Shown: positions 16,928 to 26,168, counted from the stretch's first letter. The stretch is 64,000 nucleotides of DNA from Planctomycetota bacterium (GCA_023417885.1 JAEZED010000121.1:1-64000); one strand, 5' to 3'. Made by a program: numbers and translations. Notes: generated by a model from the letters alone, not told the origin.

Positions 16928-18139
16928 ATGACCCATTACAAAGCAAAGCTCCCCAACGGCCTGACGATCCTCGCCGAGCCCGTCCCGACCGCCCGCTCGT
17001 TCGCGGCCGGGCTCTTCGTCCGCACCGGCTCGCGCGACGAGCCGAGCGACGTCAACGGCGTCTCGCACTTCCTGGAGCACATGATGTTCAAGGGAAGCCA
17101 GCGGCTCGACGCCGAGGCCATGAACCGCATCTTCGACGAGATGGGCGCCCAGTACAACGCCTTCACAAGCCAGGAGATGACCGCCTACTACGCCGCCGTC
17201 CTGCCGGAGTTTGCCGCGCGGACGATGGAGCACCTGGGCGAGCTGCTGCGGCCCGCGATCCGGCAGGAGGATTTCGACACCGAGAAGAACGTGATCCTCG
17301 AGGAGATCGCGATGTACGAGGATGAGCCGGGACACCGGCTCTACGAGAAGCTCATGGCGCGACACTTCGGCGCCCATCCGCTCGGCATGAGCATCCTCGG
17401 CCCCGCCGACTGCATCCGCGCGCTCAGGCGCGAGCAGATGGCCGACTACTTCCGGCAGCACTACGGCCCGCGCAACATGGTGCTCGCAGTCACCGGGCAG
17501 TTCGACTTCGACGAGGTCGCGCGCCTCGCCGACCGCTACTACGGCGCCTGGGAGCCCGTCGGCTTCGAGCGCGACTACACATCCCCCGCCCCGGCCGGCG
17601 GGCGCGAGGACCTGCATGACGAGAAGCTCAACCGCTGCTACGTCATGGGCATCACCTCCGGCCCCAGCGCCCAGGATGACGACCGTTTCGCGGCGCGCAT
17701 CCTCGCCGACATCCTCGGCGATTCGGAGAACAGCCGGCTCTACTGGTCGCTCGTCGACCCCGCCATCGCCGAGGAGGCGGACTTCAGCACCTATCCGCAC
17801 GACCGGGTCGGCAGCTTCGCCCTCTCGCTGGTCTGCGACCCGGAGCGGAGCGACCAGGCGATGGAAATCGCCCTGGCCGAGCTGGCGAAGGTGAAGCACG
17901 ACCTGCGCGACGAGGAGGTGGCCCGCGCCAAGAACAAGGTTGCCGGCTCGTCGGTGCTTCACGGCGAGAGCCCCCAGGCCCGCATGCGCGCCATCGGCGG
18001 ATCGTGGGTCTACAACGGGGAGTACCGCTCCCTCGAGGACGACCTGAACGCCCTGCTGGCCGTCACGCCGGACGACCTGCGCCGTCTCCTGGATCGCTTC
18101 ACCTTCGAGCCGATGACGGTCGTCACGCTGGGGCCGTGA
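16928..18139 (+). CDS. M16 zinc peptidase, catalytic subunit
   Basis: This 403-residue protein has the active M16 signature H47-F-L-E50-H51 (in VSHFLEHMMFKG) and the distal glutamate region ILEEIAMYEDEPGH. It also has the early NGLTILAEPVPTARSFAAGLFV strand. It probably forms a heterodimer with the inactive neighbour and degrades peptides in the periplasm or cytoplasm. No signal peptide is visible. An upstream start at 16793 would translate the heptamer repeat, so ATG 16928 is preferred. Confidence 0.92.
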   Translation: MTHYKAKLPNGLTILAEPVPTARSFAAGLFVRTGSRDEPSDVNGVSHFLEHMMFKGSQRLDAEAMNRIFDEMGAQYNAFTSQEMTAYYAAVLPEFAARTMEHLGELLRPAIRQEDFDTEKNVILEEIAMYEDEPGHRLYEKLMARHFGAHPLGMSILGPADCIRALRREQMADYFRQHYGPRNMVLAVTGQFDFDEVARLADRYYGAWEPVGFERDYTSPAPAGGREDLHDEKLNRCYVMGITSGPSAQDDDRFAARILADILGDSENSRLYWSLVDPAIAEEADFSTYPHDRVGSFALSLVCDPERSDQAMEIALAELAKVKHDLRDEEVARAKNKVAGSSVLHGESPQARMRAIGGSWVYNGEYRSLEDDLNALLAVTPDDLRRLLDRFTFEPMTVVTLGP

Positions 18140-18163
18140 CGGGCAGTCTCGCCCCGCACCGTA

Positions 18164-18169
18164 TACACT
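18164..18169 (+). promoter_or_regulatory. Candidate -10 element (TACACT) of panB
   Basis: GTATACACT precedes the panB ATG (18179) by 9 bases, with no Shine-Dalgarno site. A leaderless start is likely. Confidence 0.45.
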
Positions 18170-18178
18170 CTGGACGTC

Positions 18179-19096
18179 ATGAGCCTTGATCCGCCGACCC
18201 TCGAGGCCAGGCCGAGCGCGGATGCCACGCCCGGCACCCCGTGGAGCCCGCGGCGACTCGCCGGAAAGGTCACCCTGCGCGACCTCGACGCCGCACGGCG
18301 CGAGGGGCGCCGGCTGGCCATGCTCACCTGCTACGACTTCACCACCGCCACCGTCATGCAGGCGGCCGGCGTCCCCCTCCTGCTCGTCGGCGACTCGGCC
18401 GCCGCGACCATTCTCGGCTACGACTCCACCGTCCAGATCCGCCAGCCGATCCTCCAGGAGCTGACCGCCGCTGTCCGCCGCGGGGCGCCACTGGCCCATG
18501 TGGTGGCGGACATGCCTTTCGGGAGCTACCACGGCGACGAGGGGCAGGCCGTGGACAACGTCTGCGAGATGGTGCGCGCCACCGGCTGCGACGCGGTGAA
18601 GCTGGAGGTCGCGGCTCGGCATGCCGAGCTCGTGGCGCGCCTGGCCGATGCCGGCGTCGCCACCTGGGCCCACCTGGGCCTTCGCCCGCAGAGCGCGCAG
18701 CTCCAGGGCTACCGCACGCAGGGGCGCACCGCCGAGTCGGCGGCCGCCATCGTGCAGGATGCCCGTCGCATGGCCGATGCCGGCGCCGTCGCGATCCTGC
18801 TGGAGGCGGTGCCGCCGGAGGTGTCGGAGGCGGTGGTGGCGGCGGTGGAGGTGCCGGTGATCGGGTGCGGCGCGGGGCCGGCCTGCGTCGCCCACGTGGT
18901 CGTGCTCCAGGATCTGCTGGGTCTTACGGCCCACAGCCCGCGTTTCGTTCCGCGGCTGGACGGGTCGATGGACCTGAAGTCGGCGATCGAGCAGTGGGTG
19001 CGGCTGGTTGAAACCGCGGCCTATCCTGCGCCTGATCACTGTTACGCGATGCCTGCACGGGAGCGGGAGCGGTTTCTCCGCGTGACCACGGCCTGA
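18179..19096 (+). CDS. panB: 3-methyl-2-oxobutanoate hydroxymethyltransferase
   Basis: PanB adds a hydroxymethyl group from methylene-THF to ketoisovalerate, the first committed step of pantothenate and CoA synthesis. Diagnostic parts are MLTCYDFTTATVMQAAGVPLLLVGDSAA, VADMPFGSYHGDEGQA, AVKLEV, AHLGLRPQSA and ILLEAVPPEV. The 305-residue length fits with a short N-terminal extension of about 30 residues before the conserved core. Methylobacterium-type accessory genes panC and panD are not nearby. Confidence 0.95.
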   Translation: MSLDPPTLEARPSADATPGTPWSPRRLAGKVTLRDLDAARREGRRLAMLTCYDFTTATVMQAAGVPLLLVGDSAAATILGYDSTVQIRQPILQELTAAVRRGAPLAHVVADMPFGSYHGDEGQAVDNVCEMVRATGCDAVKLEVAARHAELVARLADAGVATWAHLGLRPQSAQLQGYRTQGRTAESAAAIVQDARRMADAGAVAILLEAVPPEVSEAVVAAVEVPVIGCGAGPACVAHVVVLQDLLGLTAHSPRFVPRLDGSMDLKSAIEQWVRLVETAAYPAPDHCYAMPARERERFLRVTTA

Positions 19097-19119
19097 ACCG
19101 CCCGTTCGCGACCCAACGG

Positions 19120-20610
19120 ATGCCCATGGAAGCGCCACGCCACGATGCGGAACTCGACTACGCGCCCCAGCCGGCGCGCGCGGCGCCGAGCGAGCGCCTC
19201 CGCACCGCGCGCACGCTGGTCGTCGCCATCGTCGTCATGTGGGTCGTGCTCGTCGCCGCCTGGGCGGTCGACCGGGCAGCCCGCCAGTCCGCTTTCGGAG
19301 ACAAGGTCCAGGAAGTGGACGAGACCCGGCGCCGCCTCGCCAGCGTGCAGGACCTCTCCAGCGTCTTCAGCGAGGTCAACGTCGTCGTCGAGCCCGCCGT
19401 CGTCAAGATCGACGTCGTCCGCGTCGGCGGGCGCGGCGGACCGCTCGGCAGGCCCTCGCCGCAGGCCAACAGCGGCAGCGGCGTCATCATGGGCGTCGAC
19501 GCCAAGCGCGAGATGGGCTACGTGGTCACCAACAACCACGTCGTCGCCAACGCCAACCGGATCCTCGTCACCCTCGCCGACGGCCGTTCCGTCGAAGGGG
19601 AGATCGTCGGCACCGATCCCGAGAGCGATCTCGCCGTCGTCCGCATCCGCGCCGACAACCTCATCGCCGCCGAGTGGGGCAACAGCGACACGCTCCGCAA
19701 GGGAGACTGGGTGCTGGCCTTCGGCAGCCCCTTCAACTTCGTCGGAAGCATGACCGCCGGTGTCGTCTCGGCCCTCAACCGCACGCAGAACGACGGCATC
19801 GACACGCCGCTCGGCCCCGACGCCTACCAGAACTTCATCCAGGTCGACGCCGCAGTGAACCCGGGCAACTCCGGCGGGCCGCTGGCAAACCTGCGCGGCG
19901 AGATCATCGGCATCAACACCGCCATCTTCAGCCGCACCGGCGAGTTCAACGGGATCGGCTTCGCCATTCCCAGCAACCAGGCCAGGCGCGTCTACGAAGA
20001 CATCGTCAAGGACGGCCGGTTCGTCCGCGGGTGGCTCGGCGTCAGCGTCCTCCCCGTCGCCGCGGCGCCCCAGCTGGCCGAGCGCCTCGGCTACGACGGG
20101 TACGGCGGCGTCTTCGTCGACACCATCTTCCGGGACACCCCCGCCGCCCAGAGCGCGCTGAGGCGGTTCGACATCATCGTCAGCGTCGACGGCCAGAGCG
20201 TGCGCGACGACCAGGGCCTGCGCAACATCACCGCCTTCGCCGAGATCGGCGAGACGATGACGCTGGAGGTCTTCCGCGACGGCGAGACCATCCAGCTTCC
20301 GGTGACCATCGGCCCGATGCCGGACGACGCGATGATGCTCGGCCTCCAGCCGCAGTTCGATCCCGGCGCTCTCGGCATGCAGCTCACCGACGGGCCCGAA
20401 GGCGTCGTGCAGGTCGAGGTCGTCGCCCCCGGCTCGCCGGCCGCCCGCGCGGGAATCGAGCCGGGCGACTTCATCCTCCAGATCGGCGACCAGCCCGTCC
20501 GCGGAGTCCGACAGGTGAACGAGTTGCTCTCCCAGATCGACGTCCGCCTCGGCCTGGAAGTGGTCGTCGTCAGCGGCGACCGCACCTATCGCGTCATCAT
20601 CCGGCCGTAG
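19120..20610 (+). CDS. Membrane-anchored DegP/HtrA serine protease with two PDZ domains
   Basis: This 496-residue envelope quality-control protease has one N-terminal transmembrane helix (about 33-52, LVVAIVVMWVVLVAAWAV). The trypsin-like domain carries the triad H140 (TNNHVV), D170 (ESDLAVV) and S251 (PGNSGGPL). Two PDZ domains follow (about 300-390 and 400-496, the latter with AGIEPGDFILQIGDQPV). It should degrade or refold damaged periplasmic proteins. The start may be ATG 19120 or ATG 19126. Its end overlaps the convergent next gene by 14 bases. Confidence 0.94.
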   Translation: MPMEAPRHDAELDYAPQPARAAPSERLRTARTLVVAIVVMWVVLVAAWAVDRAARQSAFGDKVQEVDETRRRLASVQDLSSVFSEVNVVVEPAVVKIDVVRVGGRGGPLGRPSPQANSGSGVIMGVDAKREMGYVVTNNHVVANANRILVTLADGRSVEGEIVGTDPESDLAVVRIRADNLIAAEWGNSDTLRKGDWVLAFGSPFNFVGSMTAGVVSALNRTQNDGIDTPLGPDAYQNFIQVDAAVNPGNSGGPLANLRGEIIGINTAIFSRTGEFNGIGFAIPSNQARRVYEDIVKDGRFVRGWLGVSVLPVAAAPQLAERLGYDGYGGVFVDTIFRDTPAAQSALRRFDIIVSVDGQSVRDDQGLRNITAFAEIGETMTLEVFRDGETIQLPVTIGPMPDDAMMLGLQPQFDPGALGMQLTDGPEGVVQVEVVAPGSPAARAGIEPGDFILQIGDQPVRGVRQVNELLSQIDVRLGLEVVVVSGDRTYRVIIRP

Positions 20611-21034
20611 AAGCCGGCTCGATCAGCGAGGCATACTGCTCCAGCCAGGGCCGGTCGGCGGCGGCGATCGTGACGTTGCTCAGCGTGCCGTCGGGCGCCT
20701 GGGAAAAGCCGAGCACGCGCGTGTTGTCGCGCCGGTGCCGCACGCTTCCCAGGACATACTCCACCCGCGCCACCCCGTGACGCCCGGCGTCCGATGCGCC
20801 GGTCAAAAGCACGTCCAGCACCCGTACCTGGGCCGCCCCGGGCGCCGGGAGGTGCGGCACCAGCCGACGCGCCAGGTCCGGTTCCGGGCGCGGCGTCAAC
20901 TCCCAGCCATGCCCTTCGGCCAGCCGGCGCAGGCGACCGAGATGCCGGCGCCGCGCCACCAGCGCCGCCGCCAGGGGCAGCAGCGTCAGCAGGAGGCTGC
21001 CGATCAGCAGCAGCGTAGGGGAAACGGTGGGCAT
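20597..21034 (-). CDS. Small membrane-anchored protein, unknown function
   Basis: The 145-residue protein has one N-terminal transmembrane segment (LLLIGSLLLTLLPLAAALVA) followed by a basic stretch and a soluble domain of mixed composition. No family was recognised. It lies 3 bases downstream of the larger protein at 21038-22399 and is surely co-transcribed with it. Its 3' end overlaps the htrA-type gene by 14 bases. Confidence 0.65.
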   Translation of the reverse strand: MPTVSPTLLLIGSLLLTLLPLAAALVARRRHLGRLRRLAEGHGWELTPRPEPDLARRLVPHLPAPGAAQVRVLDVLLTGASDAGRHGVARVEYVLGSVRHRRDNTRVLGFSQAPDGTLSNVTIAAADRPWLEQYASLIEPASTAG

Positions 21035-21037
21035 CGC

Positions 21038-22399
21038 TCACTGGCCCGGCGTGGTCGCCGGCTGCGTGGTCGGGTTCGTCGTCGGATTCGTCGTCGGCTG
21101 CGTCGCGGGCGCCTTGAGTGCGAACTGGAAGCCGTAACCGGCCGCCGGAAGCCGGGGCAGGCCGGAGATCCACTGCCGGATCAACTGGAAGTTCTGGTCG
21201 CTGATCTCGTCGACGATCCCGTCGTAATCCTTGACCGCGGGGTGCGGCGTCTCCGTCCGGTCGCGCGGCAGCATGTAGTGCAGCAGCAGCGACTCATCCG
21301 GCCTGTCGCGATCCACCAGCCAGCCCGTGACCACGGTCGGCCCTTCCTGATCGCCCGAGGCGAACGCGCCGCCCGCACGCCGGCGCTGCACCGGAGCGGT
21401 CTTCGTGTTCAGGAGATAGAAGTTCGTGTAGCTGGTCGCATCGTCACGCGCCTCGCCATAGAGGGCAAACCGCCCCGCCGCCGCTCCGCCGTGGCAACCG
21501 CTGGTCGCACACCCGTTCAGCACGATCGGCTCCACCGTCCTGAGGTAGTTCAGGAGCGAGCCGGGGTGGCTGGCAACGCGAATGTCCTCGCGGATCTGCG
21601 GGTCGTCCGACTCCCGGAGAATGAACAGCGCCTTGGCGATGTCGTTGCCCCGGTTGAACTCGCGGAACGTCATGTTCGGCTGCGTCTCGACGAAACGCCG
21701 CAACGCGTTGTCCCGGAAACTGATCCGCGGGCGGTCGCGCGCGGGAAGATCCGCATCCGACGCCTGCAACTCCGCCTGCCGCACCAGGTTGATCTGCTCC
21801 TCCGTCAGCACGCCGTCGGGAGAGGGTCGCAGCGCACGGCCGCTGGTCGCCCCCTCCCCTGGCCGCACGCGGACGCCCTGCCCCGCCGACTGCTCCAGCA
21901 GGCGCTGGCGCTGCACCTGGTCGATCAGGTTTGCCGCGCGCGGGTTGCCCGGGTCCGCCCGCTGCACCTCCCGCGCGATGCGCTCGGCGAAGTCGAGCAG
22001 GCCGCGCCTCAGTGCGGTCTGCGCCACGTCGATGCGCCCGTCATGATCGCCCGCGGCAAGGCCGTTGAGCCGCCGCTCGAGCCGCTCCTCGAGCGTGCCA
22101 TACTCGATGCTCACGATCTGCGACCGCGGGATCGTCGTCACCACGCCGTTGACGTTGACGACCACCTCGTTGGCACGCTCGGTGATGTCTCCCTCGAGCG
22201 ACCGGCCGTCCAGCAGCAGCACGACCCCGTCGTCCATGGCCGTCGCAGCGACCGTACCGGGGGAATGGATATGCGCCGCGGCGCCGACGAGCCCGGCCGT
22301 GCCCAGGGCCAGCGCCACGCCCGCCCCGACCCATCGGAGCCGGCTGGCTGGGATAAGGCGATTGCGCCTGGACCGGTCACCTTCTGATCGTGCTGGCAT
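21038..22399 (-). CDS. Secreted protein with a CX4CH motif, unknown function
   Basis: This is a 453-residue protein with an N-terminal hydrophobic signal or anchor (about 22-41, VGAGVALALGTAGLVGAAAH). An early domain with VVLLLDGRSLEGDITERANEV resembles beta-rich planctomycete envelope domains. The motif C297-A-T-S-G-C302-H303 is followed by GG; it is like a cytochrome c haem site but with four spacer residues instead of two. The C-terminus ends in a low-complexity Thr-Pro-Asn repeat (NPTTNPTTQP). Start 22399 was chosen because the signal follows it; an upstream frame start adds unrelated sequence. A possible role is an envelope redox or haem protein, but this is not shown. Confidence 0.65.
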   Translation of the reverse strand: MPARSEGDRSRRNRLIPASRLRWVGAGVALALGTAGLVGAAAHIHSPGTVAATAMDDGVVLLLDGRSLEGDITERANEVVVNVNGVVTTIPRSQIVSIEYGTLEERLERRLNGLAAGDHDGRIDVAQTALRRGLLDFAERIAREVQRADPGNPRAANLIDQVQRQRLLEQSAGQGVRVRPGEGATSGRALRPSPDGVLTEEQINLVRQAELQASDADLPARDRPRISFRDNALRRFVETQPNMTFREFNRGNDIAKALFILRESDDPQIREDIRVASHPGSLLNYLRTVEPIVLNGCATSGCHGGAAAGRFALYGEARDDATSYTNFYLLNTKTAPVQRRRAGGAFASGDQEGPTVVTGWLVDRDRPDESLLLHYMLPRDRTETPHPAVKDYDGIVDEISDQNFQLIRQWISGLPRLPAAGYGFQFALKAPATQPTTNPTTNPTTQPATTPGQ

Positions 22400-22545
22400 C
22401 GACGTCTCCGAATGTAAGGGCTTGCAAACCAATCTAATTGCGCAAGCGCCCGCCCGCAACGCCCGATCGCCCCCGCGGCAGGTCGGGGCGCCCGGCGCGC
22501 GAATTGCCGCAGCATCATTCCACGCGTGCGGCGTGGGCCGGCCGC

Positions 22546-22551
22546 TAGCAT
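22546..22551 (+). promoter_or_regulatory. Candidate -10 element (TAGCAT) of the 22558 gene
   Basis: TAGCAT lies 6 bases before the GTG start at 22558, in the 158-base divergent gap. No Shine-Dalgarno site is seen. Confidence 0.4.
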
Positions 22552-22557
22552 GGGCCG

Positions 22558-23304
22558 GTGTCGCGCGAGGCAAAGCTCAACGCCATCTTCCTGCTCGCGA
22601 TCCTGCTGCTCTCGCTGCCGGGCGTGATCATCCTCGTCCGCAAGAAGCTGGATCCCGACGCGCGCTACATGGCCGAGGCGCCCTACATCCGCCGCACCGA
22701 GGTCTACAACAATCCCGTTGATGCCGGCACCCGATCCATTCGGGTCGTCCCGCCCGTCACCTCCGGGTGGGTCAGCGAACTGACTAACGAGCACCTTGGA
22801 TCCGCCCCACTGCGCCGCGAAGCGCCCGGCGGGCGTGTCGAGCCCATCCTCAGCGATGGGCGTCATTTCGAGCTCCTTGCCGCCCCGGAAGACGCCGGCG
22901 GCAGGACGATCGCGCTGCTTGCCTGGCTGGATGACTTCGGCGCCGGCCGTGTCGCCTCCGTCGATGCCGACGCGGAGGGCGGTCTGCTGGGTGAGCTGCA
23001 GGAGGTATCGATCCAGGAGATCGCGGTGCCTCCGAAGGTGGTCGATGAGCTCCAGGATGGCGGGTTCGTCGTCCCGCCGCGCCGGGTCGCGATCGTCCGG
23101 CTTCAATTTGCCGCACCCACGACGCCCGGGATCACGGACGCCGCATCCCAGCGGCTGATTCTGCGGTGGCGGGCCGGGGATGAGTCTCGCCAGGATGTGC
23201 TGGATCTGGCCCGTGGGTTGCTCGCACGGCCCGGGGGTGCTAAAGAAACGTCGGGTGCTTCGACCGATCAACCCACGACGCGCACCGGTTCGCCGGGCGC
23301 CTGA
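22558..23304 (+). CDS. Membrane-anchored protein, unknown function
   Basis: The product is 248 residues with one N-terminal transmembrane helix (about 8-27, NAIFLLAILLLSLPGVIILV). A soluble, probably periplasmic domain of beta character and a disordered Thr- and Gly-rich tail follow. It starts with GTG. No family motif is evident. It lies 36 bases upstream of another membrane-protein gene and may form an operon with it and the sensor kinase pair. Confidence 0.65.
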   Translation: MSREAKLNAIFLLAILLLSLPGVIILVRKKLDPDARYMAEAPYIRRTEVYNNPVDAGTRSIRVVPPVTSGWVSELTNEHLGSAPLRREAPGGRVEPILSDGRHFELLAAPEDAGGRTIALLAWLDDFGAGRVASVDADAEGGLLGELQEVSIQEIAVPPKVVDELQDGGFVVPPRRVAIVRLQFAAPTTPGITDAASQRLILRWRAGDESRQDVLDLARGLLARPGGAKETSGASTDQPTTRTGSPGA

Positions 23305-23340
23305 CGAGAGCCAGCCCGCCGCCACAGAGGAGTTCGAGAC

Positions 23341-23928
23341 GTGACCGCCAGTGAATCAGCGATTCCAGCTCCCAGCCAGCTTCGCCCGGGCGCGTTGCGG
23401 CCCGATGTGGAGCACAGCGACCGTGTCTTCGTCTACAAGGCGCTCGACGAAAGCGCGCTGGCCCTGCGAAAGGCGTGGGGGCTGTTCCTGCTGCTCGGCG
23501 TGACGCCGCCGCTGTTCATGATCCTGGCGATCTTCTACCTGTTGCTGACGCCCCTGGGGTGGTATGACCGGGCCGTCACGCCGCTCGACAACGTCGCCGG
23601 GTGGACGTTCTTCATCGGCGGGATGACCTGGATCTCGCTGACCGTGCCCCTGGGGTTCTACCTCCGCAGCAAGTATTGGGCGGCCTACTACCGGGGTGAG
23701 GTCGTTGCCCCAGGCGACTACATCAAGGGCAATCTCGCCATCTGGATTCCGCTGGTGATCGCCGGCGTCGTCGGCTTCATCGCCTTCGCCGGCACGCGCT
23801 TCGTCGCCAACCTCTTCACGAGCGTGACCGCCTTCGTCATCTACATGTCGATGTTCCCGAACGGCCATGCCATGACCCGCCCCATCGGCGATCACGACGA
23901 CTCGGGCGTCTACGAGGAGCCCAAGTAA
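23341..23928 (+). CDS. Integral membrane protein, unknown function
   Basis: This 195-residue protein starts with GTG and has a good GAGGAG site upstream. Four hydrophobic segments are visible: about 46-68, 84-106, 132-150 and 155-172. The N- and C-terminal ends are charged. No known signature was found. Its position immediately upstream of the RegB-like kinase (31 bases) suggests a link to membrane or redox physiology. Confidence 0.65.
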   Translation: MTASESAIPAPSQLRPGALRPDVEHSDRVFVYKALDESALALRKAWGLFLLLGVTPPLFMILAIFYLLLTPLGWYDRAVTPLDNVAGWTFFIGGMTWISLTVPLGFYLRSKYWAAYYRGEVVAPGDYIKGNLAIWIPLVIAGVVGFIAFAGTRFVANLFTSVTAFVIYMSMFPNGHAMTRPIGDHDDSGVYEEPK

Positions 23929-23959
23929 CACCCGGCGCTCAGCCAGCCGAGGACGCGGG

Positions 23960-25372
23960 ATGAACGACGAGGGCCTGATCAACCGCCTTCTCGGCGCCGC
24001 CTCCGTATCCCCGCGATCTTCTGCCGGATCCCCGCCCCTGCCCATCGGCCAGACCAGCGCTTCCGCCGGGCGCATTGTCCTGTCATGGCTCATCCGGCTC
24101 CGATGGCTTGCCGTCGCAGGGCAATTGTTTGCCATCGGGGTCGCCGTCGTCGGCCTGGAGCTCAGCTATCCCCTCGTGCCGCTCGCGGCGGTGCTGCTCG
24201 TCACGCTGCTGACCAACATCGGCCTCGCCGCCCTGCTCCACCTCGCGCCGGCGGCTCCGACCGTGCAGTTCCCGCAGTGGCTCATGCCGGCGGTGCTCCT
24301 GCTCGACGTACTGCTGCTGACGGTGCTCCTCTACTACACGGGCGGACCGGAAAACCCCTTCGCAGTCCTCTTCGTCATCCACGTCGCGATGGCGACGCTC
24401 GTGCTGGGCCCGGGTTGGGGTTGGGTCGTGGTGACCGCCGTCGGGCTCTGCTACGGCGCGATCGCGCTCCGGCACCGCCCGCTGACGCCCGGAGACGAGG
24501 ACCTGCCGGCCTGGGCGCAGGTGCTGGGACACTGGACGGCGCTGCTCCTGGTCGCGGCGCTGCTGGCCTACTTCATCGGCCGCGTCATGCTCGCCCTGCG
24601 CACGCGCGAGCAGGAGCTTGCCGCGATGCGCGAGCGCGCGGTGCTGAATGAGCGCCTGGCGAGCCTGACGACCCTCGCCGCCGGCGCCGCCCACGAGCTG
24701 GGCACCCCGCTGGGCACGATCGCCGTCGTCGCCAAGGAGATGGAGCTGGAGGCGCGCCGTCTCGGAGAAGCTGGTTCACTCGAGGCCCCGCCCGAGTCGG
24801 CCGGGTCGATCGCGGAGGATGCCGCCCTCATTCGCCAGCAGGTGGAGCGCTGCCGGCAGATCCTCGACCGCATGCGCGGCGACATCGCCGGCCGAAGCAG
24901 CGACGAGCCGGGCCGATGCGCCGCGGAGGATGTCGTGCAGGCCGTGCTCGCGCAGCTCCGGCCCGAGGCGCGCAGGCAGTTGAACCTGACAGCGTCTGAA
25001 TCGGTGCCCGACCTCGCCGCCCCGCTCCGCGCGGTTCAGCAGGCGGTCCAGTTCCTCGTGAACAACGCCATCGACGCCTCGGAGCCCGGCGAGCGCGTGG
25101 ATCTCTCGGTGACCGCCGGGGAGGGCCTCGTCCGGTTCACGGTCACCGATCGCGGCACGGGCATGGATCCCCAGACGCTGCGGCGGGCGATCGAGCCTTT
25201 CTTCACGACCAAGGAGCCCGGGCGCGGCATGGGACTGGGGCTCTTCCTCGTCCGCCTCGTGGCCGAGCGCAACGGCGGGCGGCTGATGCTCGATTCCGAG
25301 CCGGGCCGTGGTACGACTGCGGTGCTGGAGCTTCCGGCGGTCGGCGGAAGCGGTGGGAATCCGGCCTTATGA
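23960..25372 (+). CDS. regB: RegB/PrrB-type redox sensor histidine kinase
   Basis: The 470-residue kinase has about six transmembrane helices (residues 35-215) with the RegB-specific GGPENPF motif (128-134) in a periplasmic loop, known in the family as a ubiquinone-sensing site. The H-box LAAGAAHELGTPLGTI has the phospho-accepting H245. A cysteine at C298 in ERCRQILDRM corresponds to the redox-active cysteine of RegB. N, G1 and G2 boxes (NNAIDASE, DRGTGM, GMGLGLFL) complete the ATPase domain. It forms a pair with the next gene and sits upstream of the respiratory operon it likely controls. Confidence 0.93.
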   Translation: MNDEGLINRLLGAASVSPRSSAGSPPLPIGQTSASAGRIVLSWLIRLRWLAVAGQLFAIGVAVVGLELSYPLVPLAAVLLVTLLTNIGLAALLHLAPAAPTVQFPQWLMPAVLLLDVLLLTVLLYYTGGPENPFAVLFVIHVAMATLVLGPGWGWVVVTAVGLCYGAIALRHRPLTPGDEDLPAWAQVLGHWTALLLVAALLAYFIGRVMLALRTREQELAAMRERAVLNERLASLTTLAAGAAHELGTPLGTIAVVAKEMELEARRLGEAGSLEAPPESAGSIAEDAALIRQQVERCRQILDRMRGDIAGRSSDEPGRCAAEDVVQAVLAQLRPEARRQLNLTASESVPDLAAPLRAVQQAVQFLVNNAIDASEPGERVDLSVTAGEGLVRFTVTDRGTGMDPQTLRRAIEPFFTTKEPGRGMGLGLFLVRLVAERNGGRLMLDSEPGRGTTAVLELPAVGGSGGNPAL

Positions 25373-25447
25373 TGTCCTGCGTGTCGCCGGGCCTGCCGGC
25401 CGTGGCGCGCGAGACGATCCGGTTCCTGAAAGCAAAGGAGTCCTGCC

Positions 25448-26047
25448 GTGTCCGTCGGCGCCCGTACCGCCAGTGAATCGCAGGGCATGCCTGCCGTGGC
25501 TTCCCGCCAGGTTCGCATGCTCGTCGTGGATGATGATGACATCTTCCGCACCCGCCTCCAGAAGGCGCTGGGCGCGCGGGGGATCGAAACCTTCGCCGCT
25601 CCCAACGCCCACGAGGCGCGGCAGTTGGCGCGGGAGGTGCGTCCACACTGGGCGCTGGTCGACCTGCGCATGCCCGGCATGGGAGGCCTGGAACTCGTCC
25701 GCGCGCTCCATGAGTTGGACGAGGAGATGCAGATCGTCGTCCTCACCGGCTACGGCACCATCGCGACCGCCGTCGAGGCCGTCCGCGCCGGCGCCGCCGA
25801 TTACCTCACCAAGCCCGTGGACACCGACCAGATCCTCGCCGCGTTCGACAAGGCCAAGGGGGCCGAGTCGGAGGAGCCGGTCCTGGGCGCCGACGGGCAG
25901 ACGCCGAGCCTGGCGCGCGTTGAGTGGGATTACATCCATCGCGTCCTGTCGGACTGCGGGGGCAACATCAGCCAGGCGGCGCGCAAGCTCGGCATCCACA
26001 GACGAAGCCTTCAGCGCAAGCTCCAGAAGCTTCCGCCGCTCGAGTGA
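25448..26047 (+). CDS. regA: RegA/PrrA-type response regulator
   Basis: This 199-residue regulator has a receiver domain (acidic pocket VVDDDDIFR, phospho-acceptor Asp in LVDLRMPGMGG, Lys in TKPVDTDQ). A Fis-type helix-turn-helix (GGNISQAARKLGIHRRSLQRKLQK) follows and closely matches RegA family DNA-binding domains. GTG 25448 is supported by AAAGGAG 7 bases upstream. The RegBA pair globally controls respiration genes by quinone and redox state in proteobacteria. Here its targets probably include the adjacent actA operon. Confidence 0.93.
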   Translation: MSVGARTASESQGMPAVASRQVRMLVVDDDDIFRTRLQKALGARGIETFAAPNAHEARQLAREVRPHWALVDLRMPGMGGLELVRALHELDEEMQIVVLTGYGTIATAVEAVRAGAADYLTKPVDTDQILAAFDKAKGAESEEPVLGADGQTPSLARVEWDYIHRVLSDCGGNISQAARKLGIHRRSLQRKLQKLPPLE

Positions 26048-26076
26048 CGCGTTTCGACGCGGATCAAATTGACGCA

Positions 26077-26103
26077 GGCGGGCCCGCGCGTGCCGGGCCC
26101 GCC
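26077..26103 (+). terminator. Hairpin after regA
   Basis: A perfect 10-bp GC stem (GGCGGGCCCG 26077-26086, CGGGCCCGCC 26094-26103) with a 7-base loop lies 29 bases after the regA stop. The downstream tail has only scattered T residues, so termination may be partial. Confidence 0.6.
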
Positions 26104-26153
26104 GCTTCATTTGACCTTGCCTGTGGGAGAAGCGCGCCATCGGCGCCGGCCAT

Positions 26154-26168
26154 GCGACGGATTGCCGC
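26154..26168. promoter_or_regulatory. Candidate RegA/PrrA binding site upstream of actA
   Basis: GCGAC-GGATT-GCCGC fits the published PrrA/RegA pattern of GCGNC and GNCGC half-sites with variable spacing. It lies 130 bases before actA. Such a short GC-rich pattern may occur by chance in this genome. Confidence 0.35.
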
